The notes under the pieces: model-generated
Told to the model about the DNA's origin: nothing
The model's input: the letters and a program-made list of their open reading frames with translations, nothing else
The model's database searches: none
Assembly (NCBI RefSeq): GCF_013340935.1
Contig: NZ_WHOS01000012.1
Span: forward strand, 62,001 to 126,000
Direction: 5' to 3'
Source of the DNA: Azospirillum melinis
Lineage (GTDB): Bacteria > Pseudomonadota > Alphaproteobacteria > Azospirillales > Azospirillaceae
DNA: 64,000 bases
Position numbers and translations under genes: made by a program
In this document: piece after piece, positions 1 to 8,922 of the stretch
Position numbering within the stretch: the first letter of the stretch is position 1
Layout of the letters: every line of letters begins with the position of its first letter

Positions 1-252
1 CGCAACCGGGAAGCGGGGAAGCCGGGCTGACCGGTTCTCCGCGAAGTCGCTTTCCTTGGACCTTCCGCCGCCCGAACGCGCCTATTCCCGGCGCAGCGTG
101 GTATCTTGCTACCGCTGCGGATGGCCGGCGCTTAATGGCATTACTCCGATCCGGCACGGGTGGGGCGCATTCCCCAATCGCGTCACTCTGGCATAGTTGC
201 GCGGACTTACCGGCTGTCGAAGCCGGAAAATCATGCCAGGGAGTGGTCGTCG
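1..252. other. Upstream non-coding stretch at window edge
   Basis: No gene is supported here. Frame 1 is open for nine codons and stops at 28-30, which may be the end of a gene lying outside the window. A small perfect hairpin (CCGGCT/AGCCGG, 210-226) lies just before the ribosome binding site of the first gene. No convincing promoter was seen. Confidence 0.4.
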
Positions 253-1719
253 ATGAGATCGAAGGATTTCGTGCGCGCGGCGGAAGGAACGTTGGAAGGA
301 CCGCTGGGCGGCAGCAGGAGCAGTGCGGTCGACGTCTTGGCCAAGGACCGCTTCGCCGCCTGGACGGTGTCGGTGGCCTTCCTGTTCGTCCTCTGCGCCG
401 ACACGTTGCTTGGCGTCGTCTTCCGGCCCTATTTGGACGGCGGCACCGGCGACACCACGGTGTGGGATGTCCTGCTGCTGGTGGCGGGCCGGTCGCCGGA
501 ACGGCTTCCGCTCGACAGCTGGGAACCCATGATGACGGCCTTCTCCTGGCTGCGCCAGCATGGGAAGGAGAATGTCTATGACGCCGTCTTCTTCACCCAG
601 CATGTGAAGTTCCAGTATCCGCTGACCTCGCTGCTGGTGATGGAGGCGCTGTCGGCGGTCGGGCTGCTGCATCTGCGCATCTACGCCATGATCAATCTGC
701 TGATGGTCGTCGCCACCGCCGGCGGCATGGCGCTGCTGATGCGCGAACTGGCGGAGCGCATGGGCTTCGACCGGGCGATGCGCGGCGGCGTCAGCCGGCT
801 GACCCTGGCCGCCCTGGGGGCGGTGGCGGCGCTGTGCTTCTACCCGGTGGTCAAGGCCTTCGCCGTCGGCCAGATCCAGGTCTGGCTGAACGCCGCCTTC
901 GTCTTCGCCACCCTGTTCTACCTGCGCGACCGGCGGGTGCTCGCCGGTGTGCTGCTCGGCGCCTCGACGCTGATCAAGCCGCAGATGTCGCTATTCCTGG
1001 TCTGGGCGCTGCTGCGGCGGGAATGGGGGTTCGCCATCGGCTGGGCCGCCGTAGTGTTTCCCGGCTTCGCCGCCGCCTGCGCGCTCTACGGCTTCGTGCC
1101 GTCGCTGCATTACCTCGATGTGCTGTCCTTCCTGGGCCAGCATGGCGAAAGCTACTACTCCAACCAGACCGTCAACGGGCTGCTGCACCGCCTGCTACAC
1201 AACGGCCCCAACCTGATGTCGACCACCAACGGCGACACCGAATGGCGGGGCAGCGCCTTCGCCCCCTACCACCCGCTGGTTCACATCGCGACCCTGGTTT
1301 CCGGCGTGGCCTTCGTCCTGTTCGGCCTGCTCTGGCGGATCAGGAATGGCGGGCGGCAGCCGGTCGCGTCCTTCCTGGTGGCCGGCACCTGCTTCACCAT
1401 CGGCACGCCCATCGCCTGGGTTCCGCATTACGGCGTCCTGCTGCCGGTCTGCGCCTATCTGCTGTTCGTGCTGATCGACCGGGCGGCTCTGGAACGGACC
1501 AGCGGCGACCGGCGCCGGAGCCTGGGCCGGCTGCTGATGCTGGGCGCCGGCTTCGCGATCCTGAGCAACGACTTCTTCCATCCCCTGAGCGAGCTTGCCG
1601 ACACCTCCTACAACATCCTGCAATCCTACCTGTTCTTCACCGCCCTGATGCTTCTCCACCTGCTGGTGACGACCGCCGACGCGCCGGGTGAACCGTCGGG
1701 GGCGGCCCGGCGGTCCTGA
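253..1719 (+). CDS. GT87-like (DUF2029) polytopic membrane glycosyltransferase
   Basis: A 488-residue integral membrane protein with about ten hydrophobic segments. A motif of the FQYPLTSLL type near residues 120-128 follows the first periplasmic loop, as in the GT87/DUF2029 family of polyprenyl-phosphate-mannose-dependent transferases. By family it would move a sugar from a lipid carrier onto an envelope glycan; donor and acceptor cannot be read from sequence. I chose ATG 253 because AGGGAG precedes it by about ten bases; an in-frame ATG at 160 lacks such a site. The gene stands alone and ends inside a strong hairpin. Confidence 0.7.
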   Translation: MRSKDFVRAAEGTLEGPLGGSRSSAVDVLAKDRFAAWTVSVAFLFVLCADTLLGVVFRPYLDGGTGDTTVWDVLLLVAGRSPERLPLDSWEPMMTAFSWLRQHGKENVYDAVFFTQHVKFQYPLTSLLVMEALSAVGLLHLRIYAMINLLMVVATAGGMALLMRELAERMGFDRAMRGGVSRLTLAALGAVAALCFYPVVKAFAVGQIQVWLNAAFVFATLFYLRDRRVLAGVLLGASTLIKPQMSLFLVWALLRREWGFAIGWAAVVFPGFAAACALYGFVPSLHYLDVLSFLGQHGESYYSNQTVNGLLHRLLHNGPNLMSTTNGDTEWRGSAFAPYHPLVHIATLVSGVAFVLFGLLWRIRNGGRQPVASFLVAGTCFTIGTPIAWVPHYGVLLPVCAYLLFVLIDRAALERTSGDRRRSLGRLLMLGAGFAILSNDFFHPLSELADTSYNILQSYLFFTALMLLHLLVTTADAPGEPSGAARRS

Positions 1720-1728
1720 CGGGCCGCC
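1701..1728 (+). terminator. Hairpin spanning the stop of the GT87-like gene
   Basis: Perfect 9-bp stem GGCGGCCCG / CGGGCCGCC with a 10-base loop that contains the TGA stop codon. There is no clear U tract. Confidence 0.5.
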
Positions 1729-1810
1729 TCCTGAGGGGCCACCGGAACGCCGGGGCTCGCTTGCCTGTTGGTGGGCCAGAAGACCCAACCGGCAGGAAGG
1801 AGTCCCCCTC

Positions 1811-2416
1811 ATGGCACGTTACTCAGGATCGGATTACCCGCATCAGGACGGCACGGGCTGGCTGTCGCCGCGCGGGCTTGCGATGATGGCCGGCGGCGCT
1901 GCGCTGGCCCTGGTCGCGAGCCGGCTGCTGCCACCGGTGGTGGCGCAGCTGGCCGGCACCGCCCGTCATGCCGCCGGGCGCGACGGCATCGACGCGCTGA
2001 TCGACGACCATCGCCACATCCAGGCTTTGCTCGTCGAGATGGTGCAGACCCCCATCGACGCGCCGGGCCGCCGCACCCAGCTGCTGCTGCGGCTGAAGCG
2101 CCGGCTGGCCGCCCATGCCATGGCGGAGGAGGACGTCGTCTATCCACTGCTGCACGAGGAGGCCCGCAAGGAGGAGGACGCCAAGCATCTCTACGGCGAG
2201 CATGCCGAGATGAAGATGCATCTCTTCACCCTGGAGCAGACGCCGAAGGACGATCCGCGCTGGCTCGCCGTCGCGCTTGACCTGAAGCGCATCGTCGACG
2301 GCCACATCCGGCAGGAGGAGGAGATCGACTTCCCCGCCCTGCGCAACAGCCTGGATGACGGCCAGACCGCCATCATGTCCGGCAATGTCGCCCGTGAAAA
2401 GGCACTGATCCTTTGA
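1811..2416 (+). CDS. Hemerythrin HHE-domain protein with N-terminal membrane segment
   Basis: A 201-residue protein. Residues about 24-45 are hydrophobic (likely one membrane anchor). The rest is a hemerythrin-type four-helix bundle with candidate iron ligands H67/H69, H102, E106, H131, H137, H165 and E169. Family members bind a di-iron centre and serve in oxygen, nitric oxide or iron handling; the exact role is not visible. ATG 1811 follows AAGGAG by eight bases, so a longer in-frame start at 1688 is rejected. It lies 100 bp before a zinc alcohol dehydrogenase and probably forms a three-gene group with it. Confidence 0.8.
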   Translation: MARYSGSDYPHQDGTGWLSPRGLAMMAGGAALALVASRLLPPVVAQLAGTARHAAGRDGIDALIDDHRHIQALLVEMVQTPIDAPGRRTQLLLRLKRRLAAHAMAEEDVVYPLLHEEARKEEDAKHLYGEHAEMKMHLFTLEQTPKDDPRWLAVALDLKRIVDGHIRQEEEIDFPALRNSLDDGQTAIMSGNVAREKALIL

Positions 2417-2516
2417 CTTTCCCCTGAAGGCAAGGGGCCGGCCGGCGGCGGAACGCTTGGCCGGACGGCCCTGTTGCCCAGGCTACCAACGAGGTGGCCG
2501 AAGGGGGAAGATTTCG

Positions 2517-3689
2517 ATGAGAGCACTGGTCTGGCACGGCGCCAACGACATCCGCTGCGACACGGTCCCCGATCCGGAGATCGAGCATCCGCGCGACGCC
2601 ATCATCAAAGTGACCACCTGCGCCATCTGCGGCTCCGACCTCCACCTGCACGACAATTTCATGCCGGGCATGGAGAAGGGCGACATCGTCGGCCATGAAT
2701 TCATGGGCGAAGTGATGGAGGTGGGATCCGAGGCCAAAAGCGCGTTGAAGGTCGGCGAGCGGGTGGTGGTTCCCTTCACCATCTGGTGCGGCGAGTGCGA
2801 CCAGTGCAAGCGCGGCAACTATTCGGTCTGCGAGCGCTCCAACCGCAACAAGGCGCTGGCCGACAAGGTCTTCGGCCACACCACCGCCGGGTTGTTCGGC
2901 TACACCCATCTGACCGGCGGCTATGCCGGCGGGCAGGCCGAATATGTGCGGGTGCCGATGGCCGACCGCACCCACATCAAGATCCCCGGCGGGCTGACCG
3001 ACGAACAGGTTCTGTTCCTCGGCGACATTTTCCCCACCGGCTGGCAGGCCGCCGCCCAGTGCGACATCCAGCCGACCGACACCGTGGCGATCTGGGGCTG
3101 CGGCCCGGTCGGGCAGATGACGATCCGCAGCGCCATCCTGCTCGGCGCCAAGCAGGTCATCGCCATCGACCGCGTGCCGGAACGGCTGGCGATGGCCAAG
3201 GCCGGCGGCGCCATCACGATCAACTTCGAAGAGGAAAGCGTCGTCGAGCGGCTGAACGAGCTGACCGGCGGCAAGGGTCCGGAGAAATGCATCGACGCCG
3301 TCGGCATGGAGGCGCACGCCACCGCCACGCTCGATTCGATGTACGACCGCGCCAAGCAGGCGCTGATGCTGGAATCGGACCGTGCCCATGTGCTGCGCGA
3401 GATGATCTACGTCTGCCGCCCCGCCGGCACCCTGTCGATCCCCGGCGTCTATGGCGGGCTGATCGACAAGCTGCCCTTCGGCATGGCGATGAACAAGGGA
3501 CTGACCTGGCGCATGGGCCAGACCCACGTCAACCGCTGGACCGACGATCTGCTGAACAGGATTCAGGAGGGGCAGATCGACCCGTCCTTCGTCATCACCC
3601 ACACCGTTCCGCTCGACCAGGGACCCGAGATGTACAAGACCTTCCGCGACAAGCGGGACGGCTGCATCAAGGTGGTCCTCAAGCCCTGA
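2517..3689 (+). CDS. Zinc-dependent alcohol dehydrogenase (formaldehyde dehydrogenase-like subgroup)
   Basis: A 390-residue medium-chain dehydrogenase. Catalytic zinc ligands are C38 and the H60-E61 pair. A structural zinc lobe is intact (C91, C94, C97, C105), and the NAD-binding Rossmann motif WGCGPVG is at 193-199. The length and the insert near residues 270-300 match the glutathione-independent formaldehyde dehydrogenase-like subgroup. The substrate is inferred only as an alcohol or aldehyde. ATG 2517 has AAGGGGGA ten bases upstream. The next gene starts 9 bp after the stop, so the two are co-transcribed. Confidence 0.85.
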   Translation: MRALVWHGANDIRCDTVPDPEIEHPRDAIIKVTTCAICGSDLHLHDNFMPGMEKGDIVGHEFMGEVMEVGSEAKSALKVGERVVVPFTIWCGECDQCKRGNYSVCERSNRNKALADKVFGHTTAGLFGYTHLTGGYAGGQAEYVRVPMADRTHIKIPGGLTDEQVLFLGDIFPTGWQAAAQCDIQPTDTVAIWGCGPVGQMTIRSAILLGAKQVIAIDRVPERLAMAKAGGAITINFEEESVVERLNELTGGKGPEKCIDAVGMEAHATATLDSMYDRAKQALMLESDRAHVLREMIYVCRPAGTLSIPGVYGGLIDKLPFGMAMNKGLTWRMGQTHVNRWTDDLLNRIQEGQIDPSFVITHTVPLDQGPEMYKTFRDKRDGCIKVVLKP

Positions 3690-3698
3690 GGTGACATC

Positions 3699-4238
3699 AT
3701 GGCCTATTACGACCGCTCCTCGGCCGGAGACAATCTCGCCCGCGGGCTGGGCTGGTTCAGCATCGGCCTCGGCGTCGCCGAACTGATGGCCGGCCGCAGC
3801 ATCGCCCGCTGGATGGGGATGGAGGACAAGACCAATCTGATCCGCGCCTATGGCGTGCGGGAAATCACCGCGGGCGTCGGCCTGCTGGCGCTCGGCGATC
3901 CCAAGCCCTGGATCTGGAGCCGCATCGCCGGCGACGCCGTCGACATGGCGACGCTGGCGGCCGGAATGGAGGACAACCCGCGCGCCGGCAACGCCCGCAT
4001 CGCCTTCGGCGCGGTGATGGCGACGACGGTGCTGGATGTGGTCTGCGTCCAGAAACTGCACCGGGAGGAGGCCTATCACCGCAGCCTGCCGGTGCCGGAT
4101 TACAGCGGCCGCAGCGGCTTCCCCCGACCGGTCTCCGCCATGCGCGGTGCGGCCAGCGACGCCCCCATCGGCCAGGACATGCGGACGCCGAGGATCCTGC
4201 AGTTCCAGCCGGCGCAAAGCCAAGCAGCAAGCTCCTAA
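3699..4238 (+). CDS. Small membrane protein following a zinc dehydrogenase, function unknown
   Basis: A 179-residue protein with two or three hydrophobic stretches (about 15-32, 53-66 and 95-112) and a polar tail from about residue 120. The N-terminal half resembles proteins annotated as DUF4267 or cyclase/dehydrase-associated membrane proteins that sit beside zinc alcohol dehydrogenases. GAGGTGA precedes ATG 3699. No catalytic motif is visible. Its tight spacing after the dehydrogenase suggests a shared role, perhaps stress related; this is inference. Confidence 0.6.
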   Translation: MAYYDRSSAGDNLARGLGWFSIGLGVAELMAGRSIARWMGMEDKTNLIRAYGVREITAGVGLLALGDPKPWIWSRIAGDAVDMATLAAGMEDNPRAGNARIAFGAVMATTVLDVVCVQKLHREEAYHRSLPVPDYSGRSGFPRPVSAMRGAASDAPIGQDMRTPRILQFQPAQSQAASS

Positions 4239-4243
4239 ACCAG

Positions 4244-5746
4244 ATGACGCATCCGGCCGATCTGTTCATGGACCTGTGGCGGCGGCTTCAGGAACGCCGG
4301 AACGAGGTCCGCACTCTTGCCCACGGGCTGGAGGTGGACCATGCCCGCACCGGGCGGTTGGCCGATGAGGCCGCGGAACGGTTGCGGCAGGGTGCCCCGG
4401 CGCTGGAGGAGTGGGCCGGGTCGGAGTGGGCCGGGTTGCGGCTGGACCGCACCCTGGCAGCGGCGCAGGCCATCGACGCATGGTTCGCGCCGCTGGCCTC
4501 CCGCTACGATGTCCGGGCCGACGATCCGCTGCCGGCCGAGCGGCTGGAGGCGTTGCGCCGGCTGAACCGGGACGGGCGCTTCAATGCCGATCCGGCGGAC
4601 GGACAGCTGATCCTGCGCCCCGGCCTGCTTGCCCGCGCAATGAACATCCGCGAGACGGCGCCGCCGGATGGGCATCCGGAGGACTTCGATCCGGTCGACC
4701 TGTTCGCAAGCCTGCTCGTCGTGCCGCCCGGCCTGACCATCGAGGCCGAGCGCGACGGCGACCCGGACCGCCGCATCGCCGTGGAGTACCGCCGCATCGC
4801 TGCGGTGTCAGATCAGAACCCGGGCGATCCGGCCTGGAGACCGGTCATCGGCGTCGTTCCCCTGGCGCAAGCCGAGGACGACCTTCCCATCCGCCGGTTC
4901 CACCGTGACGGCGAAGACTGGTACGACCCGACCCCGCGCGATTTCGGCCGACGCGCCGCCGATGCCGTCGCCGGTCTGGCGGCGCAAGGCGCCACTTTCA
5001 TCCTGTTCCCGGAGGTGTCCGCCGGGCCCGAAACCGTATCGGCGATTCAGCAGGCCCTGCGCGCCCAGGCGGTGGGCGGCCCGATCCGCTACGCCCTGGT
5101 CGGGGTGAAGGAGGAGGTGGCCGGCCGGCCGCGCAACCGCGCGATCCTGCTCGACCGCTGCGGCCGGATGGCCGGCAGCCAGACCAAGCTGCATTGCTGG
5201 GACCTCGACAGCAACCAGTGCCGTTCCTACGACCTGCGCGACCGCAACGGCCGGCTGCTGGACTGCGCGCGCGAGGACATCGAGACGGGGGACCGTTTCA
5301 TCCTGTTCGAGCTGCCCGATCTCGGCCGGCTCGCCGTCGCCATCTGCGAGGATCTGGGGCGGACGGAGCCCAGCGCCTGGATCGCGTCCGGCATGATGGT
5401 CGACTGGCTGGTCACCCCGGTGATGGACAGCGGGCTGACCACGGAACGCTGGCAGGCCAAGGAGGGCGCGGCCTCGTCGCGCGCCGGCTATTGCCGGGTG
5501 ATCGTCGTCAACAGCATGGCGCTGTCGCACCGCTTCAACCGCACCTGCCGCGCCAACGGCGAGGAGGACAAGGTGATCGGGGCGTGCGGCGTGGCCCTGC
5601 TGTTCCAGCCGCGGGCGAGCCAGGCCAGCGCCCCGCACATCCAGTGTCTGACATTGCCGCTGTCCGACCCGGCGCCTGGCTATGTTTATTCCCGCTGGAC
5701 GCCGGACGACTGGCCTGCGCTGCCCGATCCGGAGGGGGATGAATGA
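4244..5746 (+). CDS. Nitrilase-fold (carbon-nitrogen hydrolase) protein with a long unassigned N-terminus
   Basis: A 500-residue protein. Residues about 200-430 form a nitrilase-superfamily domain with the full catalytic set: E257 in ILFPEVSAGPE, K315 in QTKLHCW, and C368 in VAICEDLG. Residues 1-190 are charged, mostly helical and not assigned to a family. Nitrilase-fold enzymes hydrolyse or condense non-peptide C-N bonds; the substrate is unknown. The stop overlaps the start of the next gene (ATGA), so the two products are made together and probably act together. It begins 5 bp after the preceding membrane-protein gene. Confidence 0.7.
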   Translation: MTHPADLFMDLWRRLQERRNEVRTLAHGLEVDHARTGRLADEAAERLRQGAPALEEWAGSEWAGLRLDRTLAAAQAIDAWFAPLASRYDVRADDPLPAERLEALRRLNRDGRFNADPADGQLILRPGLLARAMNIRETAPPDGHPEDFDPVDLFASLLVVPPGLTIEAERDGDPDRRIAVEYRRIAAVSDQNPGDPAWRPVIGVVPLAQAEDDLPIRRFHRDGEDWYDPTPRDFGRRAADAVAGLAAQGATFILFPEVSAGPETVSAIQQALRAQAVGGPIRYALVGVKEEVAGRPRNRAILLDRCGRMAGSQTKLHCWDLDSNQCRSYDLRDRNGRLLDCAREDIETGDRFILFELPDLGRLAVAICEDLGRTEPSAWIASGMMVDWLVTPVMDSGLTTERWQAKEGAASSRAGYCRVIVVNSMALSHRFNRTCRANGEEDKVIGACGVALLFQPRASQASAPHIQCLTLPLSDPAPGYVYSRWTPDDWPALPDPEGDE

Positions 5747-6279
5747 GCGCGCTCGACACGGCCTTCGGGAAACTGGGCGACGAACTGCTCGATGCCATCG
5801 GACGGCGGGATTGGGCAGTCGCGGATGCTGAGTTGGAGACACTGGCGCAGGAGGCGGTGGCCGCCACGGTGGCGAACCGGAGGGACGACCTCGCCGCCCT
5901 CGCGCGGGTTGCGGCCCGCTGCCACACGGCGCTGTCGCTGCGCGACGATCCTGGCGGCGAGGCGATGCACCGGCAAGGGCAGTTGCGCGCGCTTGCGGTC
6001 ATGATCGCCGCCGCCCGCGGCCGGACCCCGCCACGCGCTGCCGAGTCGCTGTCGGCTTCAGGAGCGTCCGCCGCTGTTCTTTCAGCTTTGAAAAGTGGCC
6101 CGCAGACCTGTCCCGCCCTGGTCGAAGCGACCGGGCTTTCGGCGGAACAGATCGGCGGTGCCCTGCCGGAACTGCGCGCCGCCGGCCTGATCCGTTCATG
6201 GCCGGCTGGCCGGCTGATCGTGAACGCGCTGCAGGATGAAGATCCCCTCTCCTCGGGGGAGAGGGGGAATTCGCCATAA
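5743..6279 (+). CDS. Small winged-helix-like partner of the nitrilase-fold protein
   Basis: A 178-residue protein. The first 90 residues are helical, a linker of about 20 follows, and residues about 112-160 (AVLSALKSGPQTCPALVEAT then an LPELRAAGLI helix) look like a winged helix-turn-helix. The start overlaps the preceding stop by four bases. The last dozen residues (DPLSSGERGNSP) are encoded by the palindromic repeat at 6244-6266, so the present C-terminus probably arose when the repeat entered the 3' end. Function is unknown; it may be a regulator or an adaptor. Confidence 0.6.
   Translation: MSALDTAFGKLGDELLDAIGRRDWAVADAELETLAQEAVAATVANRRDDLAALARVAARCHTALSLRDDPGGEAMHRQGQLRALAVMIAAARGRTPPRAAESLSASGASAAVLSALKSGPQTCPALVEATGLSAEQIGGALPELRAAGLIRSWPAGRLIVNALQDEDPLSSGERGNSP
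6244..6266. repeat. Single-hairpin member of the CCCTCTCC palindromic repeat family
   Basis: Arms CCCCTCTCC and GGAGAGGGG with a 5-base loop, lying between convergent genes and partly inside the 3' end of the upstream coding sequence. It resembles one half of the longer elements at 14.75, 25.25, 30.96 and 44.8 kb. It probably also ends transcription from both sides. Confidence 0.65.
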
Positions 6280-6289
6280 AGGCGTTCGG

Positions 6290-7600
6290 TCAGGACGAGA
6301 GCGTCTTGTTGATCTTCAGGGCCACCAGCGTGCAGACCGCACCGGACAGCAGATAGAGGCCTGACGCGATCAGCCCGAAATGGCTGGACAGGAACAGGGC
6401 GACGAAGGGCGCGAAGCCGGCGCCGAACAGCCAGGCCAGATCGGAGGTCATCGCCGAGCCGGTATAGCGGTATTGCTGGCTGAAGCCCGACGCCACCGAC
6501 CCCGACGACTGGCCGAAGGACAGGCCGAGGATGACGAAGCCCAGCACCATGAACACCAGTTCGCCCACCTTGCCGCCGTCGAGCAGCATCGGGGCGAAGC
6601 CGCTGAACACCGCAATCGCCGCAGCACAGGTGCCGAGCAGCGTGCGCCGCCCGACGCGGTCGGCGATGTAGCCCGAGGCGACGATGGCCAGAACGCCGAA
6701 GGCGGCGGCGATCACCTCGATCACCAGGAAGACGCCGGTTTCCTGATTCGCGTTCAGGAAGATCCAGGACAGCGGGAAGACGGTGACCATGTGGAACAGG
6801 GCGAAGCTCGCCAGCGGGGCGAAGGCGCCGATCACCACGCGCTTGCCTTCCACCTGCAGCGTCTCCACCACGGGGGCGGGCTGCAGTTCCCGGTTCACGA
6901 ACAGGCGTTCGAACTCCGGCGTCTGCACCAGCCGCAGGCGGGAGAACAGGGCCACCACATTGATGGCGAAGGCCACGAAGAAGGGATAGCGCCAGCCCCA
7001 GGCGAAGAAATCCTCAGCCGACAGGCTGTTGACCATGTAGGCGAACAGGCCGCTCGCCACGATCAGGCCGATGGGCGCGCCCAGCTGCGGGATCATGGCG
7101 TACCAGCCGCGCCGGTTCTCCGGCGCGTTCATCGCCAAAAGCGAGGCCAGACCGTCCCAGGTGCCGCCCAGCGCGACACCCTGCCCGATGCGGGACAGGG
7201 CCAGCAGCCATGCGGCGGCGACGCCGATGGACTCGTAGCCCGGCAGGAAGGCCAGCGCCACGGTGGAGATGCCCAAGAGGAACAGGGCGATGGTCAGCTT
7301 GGCACTGCGCCCGTAATTCTCGTCGATGGCCATGAAGATGAAGGTGCCGATCGGTCGCGCGACGAAGGCCAGCGCGAAGATGGCGAAGGACCACAGGGTC
7401 CCGGTCAGCGGATCGACATAGGGGAACACCAGCTTCGGGAAAACGATCACGGAAGCGATGGCGTAAACGAAAAAGTCGAAAAACTCGGAGGTTCGGCCAA
7501 TGATCACGCCGATGGCAATCTCACCGGGATTGATCCCGTGATGCCGCGCGTTCACCAGCCTTCCGTCCCGTTCTACGGCCGCAATCGATGAAGTCATCAT
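6290..7600 (-). CDS. MFS transporter, metabolite:H+ symporter type
   Basis: A 436-residue, twelve-segment transporter. The N-terminus (IGVIIGRTSEFFDFFVYAIA), the loop-2 motif after helix 2 (ARPIGTFIF then NYGRSAKL) and the IGQGVALGG stretch in helix 4 place it in the MHS family, which includes dicarboxylate, shikimate and aromatic-acid carriers. The substrate cannot be told. It diverges from the cyo operon; the 180-bp gap holds a perfect 21-bp palindrome that may control one or both. Confidence 0.85.
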   Translation of the reverse strand: MMTSSIAAVERDGRLVNARHHGINPGEIAIGVIIGRTSEFFDFFVYAIASVIVFPKLVFPYVDPLTGTLWSFAIFALAFVARPIGTFIFMAIDENYGRSAKLTIALFLLGISTVALAFLPGYESIGVAAAWLLALSRIGQGVALGGTWDGLASLLAMNAPENRRGWYAMIPQLGAPIGLIVASGLFAYMVNSLSAEDFFAWGWRYPFFVAFAINVVALFSRLRLVQTPEFERLFVNRELQPAPVVETLQVEGKRVVIGAFAPLASFALFHMVTVFPLSWIFLNANQETGVFLVIEVIAAAFGVLAIVASGYIADRVGRRTLLGTCAAAIAVFSGFAPMLLDGGKVGELVFMVLGFVILGLSFGQSSGSVASGFSQQYRYTGSAMTSDLAWLFGAGFAPFVALFLSSHFGLIASGLYLLSGAVCTLVALKINKTLSS

Positions 7601-7630
7601 GTCGGCTCCGGCTGCGTAATTTCGCTTGCG

Positions 7631-7646
7631 ATGATCCGCAGATCAT
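7631..7646. repeat. Small inverted repeat in the MFS-cyoA intergenic region
   Basis: Perfect 6-bp arms ATGATC / GATCAT with a CGCA centre, 30 bp upstream of the MFS start on the minus strand. It could be an operator half-site pair or a leader hairpin. Confidence 0.3.
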
Positions 7647-7697
7647 ACAATATGTCACCGCAACAGTCGGTGATCTGTCAAGCGCGCAGGAGTGAGG

Positions 7698-7718
7698 CAT
7701 TGGACAAATTGTCCAATG
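7698..7718. promoter_or_regulatory. Perfect 21-bp palindrome between MFS gene and cyoA
   Basis: Two perfect 10-bp arms, CATTGGACAA and TTGTCCAATG, around a single A. Its centre is 73 bp upstream of the proposed cyoA start and 108 bp from the MFS start. The size and symmetry fit a dimeric repressor or activator site. The regulator is not known, and no obvious regulator gene is adjacent. Confidence 0.65.
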
Positions 7719-7780
7719 TCGGGGCTAGGCTATTGCCGCTAGCTCTCTCCCCAAAGCAAACCTTTGATACAGGTCCTGCC

Positions 7781-8908
7781 TTGAGCCGTTATCGCGCAAT
7801 CGCCCTGCTGCCAGTGATGGCGGCGTTGAGTGGCTGCAACCTGGTCGTGCTGAACCCGGCCGGCGACGTTGCAAGCCAGCAGGGTGACCTTGTGGTCATC
7901 TCAACCCTGCTGATGCTCCTGATCATCGTCCCGGTCATGGCGCTTACCGTGCTGTTCGCCTGGCGTTACCGTCAGTCGAATAACACAGCCCGCTATGAAC
8001 CGGACTGGGACCATTCGACGCAGCTTGAACTGGTGATCTGGGCCGCCCCGCTGCTGATCATCATCTGCCTGGGTGCCATCACCTGGGTGACCACCCACAA
8101 GCTCGATCCCTACCGTCCGCTCGACCGCATCGCGGCGGACAAGCCCGTTCCGGCCGGCGCCAAGCCGCTGGACGTGCAGGTGGTGGCGCTCGACTGGAAA
8201 TGGCTGTTCGTCTATCCGGAATACGGCATCGCGTCCGTGAACGAGATGGCGGCCCCGGTCGACCGGCAGATCCGCTTCAGCCTCACCGCCTCGACGGTGA
8301 TGAACTCGTTCTACGTTCCGGCGCTGGCCGGCATGATCTACACCATGCCGGGCATGGAGACGAAGCTCCACGCCGTGATCAACGAGCCGGGGACCTACAA
8401 GGGTTTCTCGTCCAACTACAGCGGTGCGGGCTTCTCGCACATGCGCTTCGCCTTCCTCGGCCTGTCGAACCAGGATTTCGACGGCTGGGTGTCCAAGGTG
8501 AAGACGGCCGGCGGCTCGCTCGACCGCAACGCCTATCTGGCGCTGGAAAAGCCGAGCGAGGCCGTTCCGGTCCAGCATTTCGGCACCGTCGATCCGAAGC
8601 TGTTCAACGCCGTCGTGAACATGTGCGTCCGTCCCGGCACCATGTGCATGAGCGACATGGCCGCCATCGACCGCGCCGGCGGGCTGAACGCTGGCGGCAA
8701 GGCCGCAGCCGACGCCATCCTGCGGGCCAACACGCTGGCCGGCTTCCCGGACACGCAGGCGACCGGCCTGTGCACCGTCGCCGAGGCTGTTGAAGCCGCC
8801 GCAAACGAAGCCGCCGTAAACTCGGGCGCCGCCGTGCAGCGCCCCACCGTCACGCCGATCAGCGCGTCCGCCTCCCCGGCCGGGCCGCAGCGGCTGGCCA
8901 ATCCCTGA
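7781..8908 (+). CDS. cyoA: Cytochrome bo3-type ubiquinol oxidase subunit II
   Basis: Subunit II of a heme-copper quinol oxidase, a membrane lipoprotein that helps form the quinol site. I start it at TTG 7781, giving 375 residues with a lipobox LSGC (C19), as expected for CyoA; longer in-frame starts at 7631 and 7652 would bury the signal peptide. Two membrane helices follow, then a cupredoxin domain. The CuA ligand cysteines of cytochrome c oxidases are absent ([10 protein letters not shown] in their place), so it uses quinol. A tail of about 100 residues after the core is long and cysteine-containing. It heads the cyoABCD-SURF1 operon. Confidence 0.9.
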   Translation: MSRYRAIALLPVMAALSGCNLVVLNPAGDVASQQGDLVVISTLLMLLIIVPVMALTVLFAWRYRQSNNTARYEPDWDHSTQLELVIWAAPLLIIICLGAITWVTTHKLDPYRPLDRIAADKPVPAGAKPLDVQVVALDWKWLFVYPEYGIASVNEMAAPVDRQIRFSLTASTVMNSFYVPALAGMIYTMPGMETKLHAVINEPGTYKGFSSNYSGAGFSHMRFAFLGLSNQDFDGWVSKVKTAGGSLDRNAYLALEKPSEAVPVQHFGTVDPKLFNAVVNMCVRPGTMCMSDMAAIDRAGGLNAGGKAAADAILRANTLAGFPDTQATGLCTVAEAVEAAANEAAVNSGAAVQRPTVTPISASASPAGPQRLANP

Positions 8909-8922
8909 TTGGGCACACCGGC

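Noticed and set aside
1..30. Possible 3' end of an upstream gene (nine codons then TGA)
   Set aside because: Too short to support; it cannot be told from chance in GC-rich DNA.
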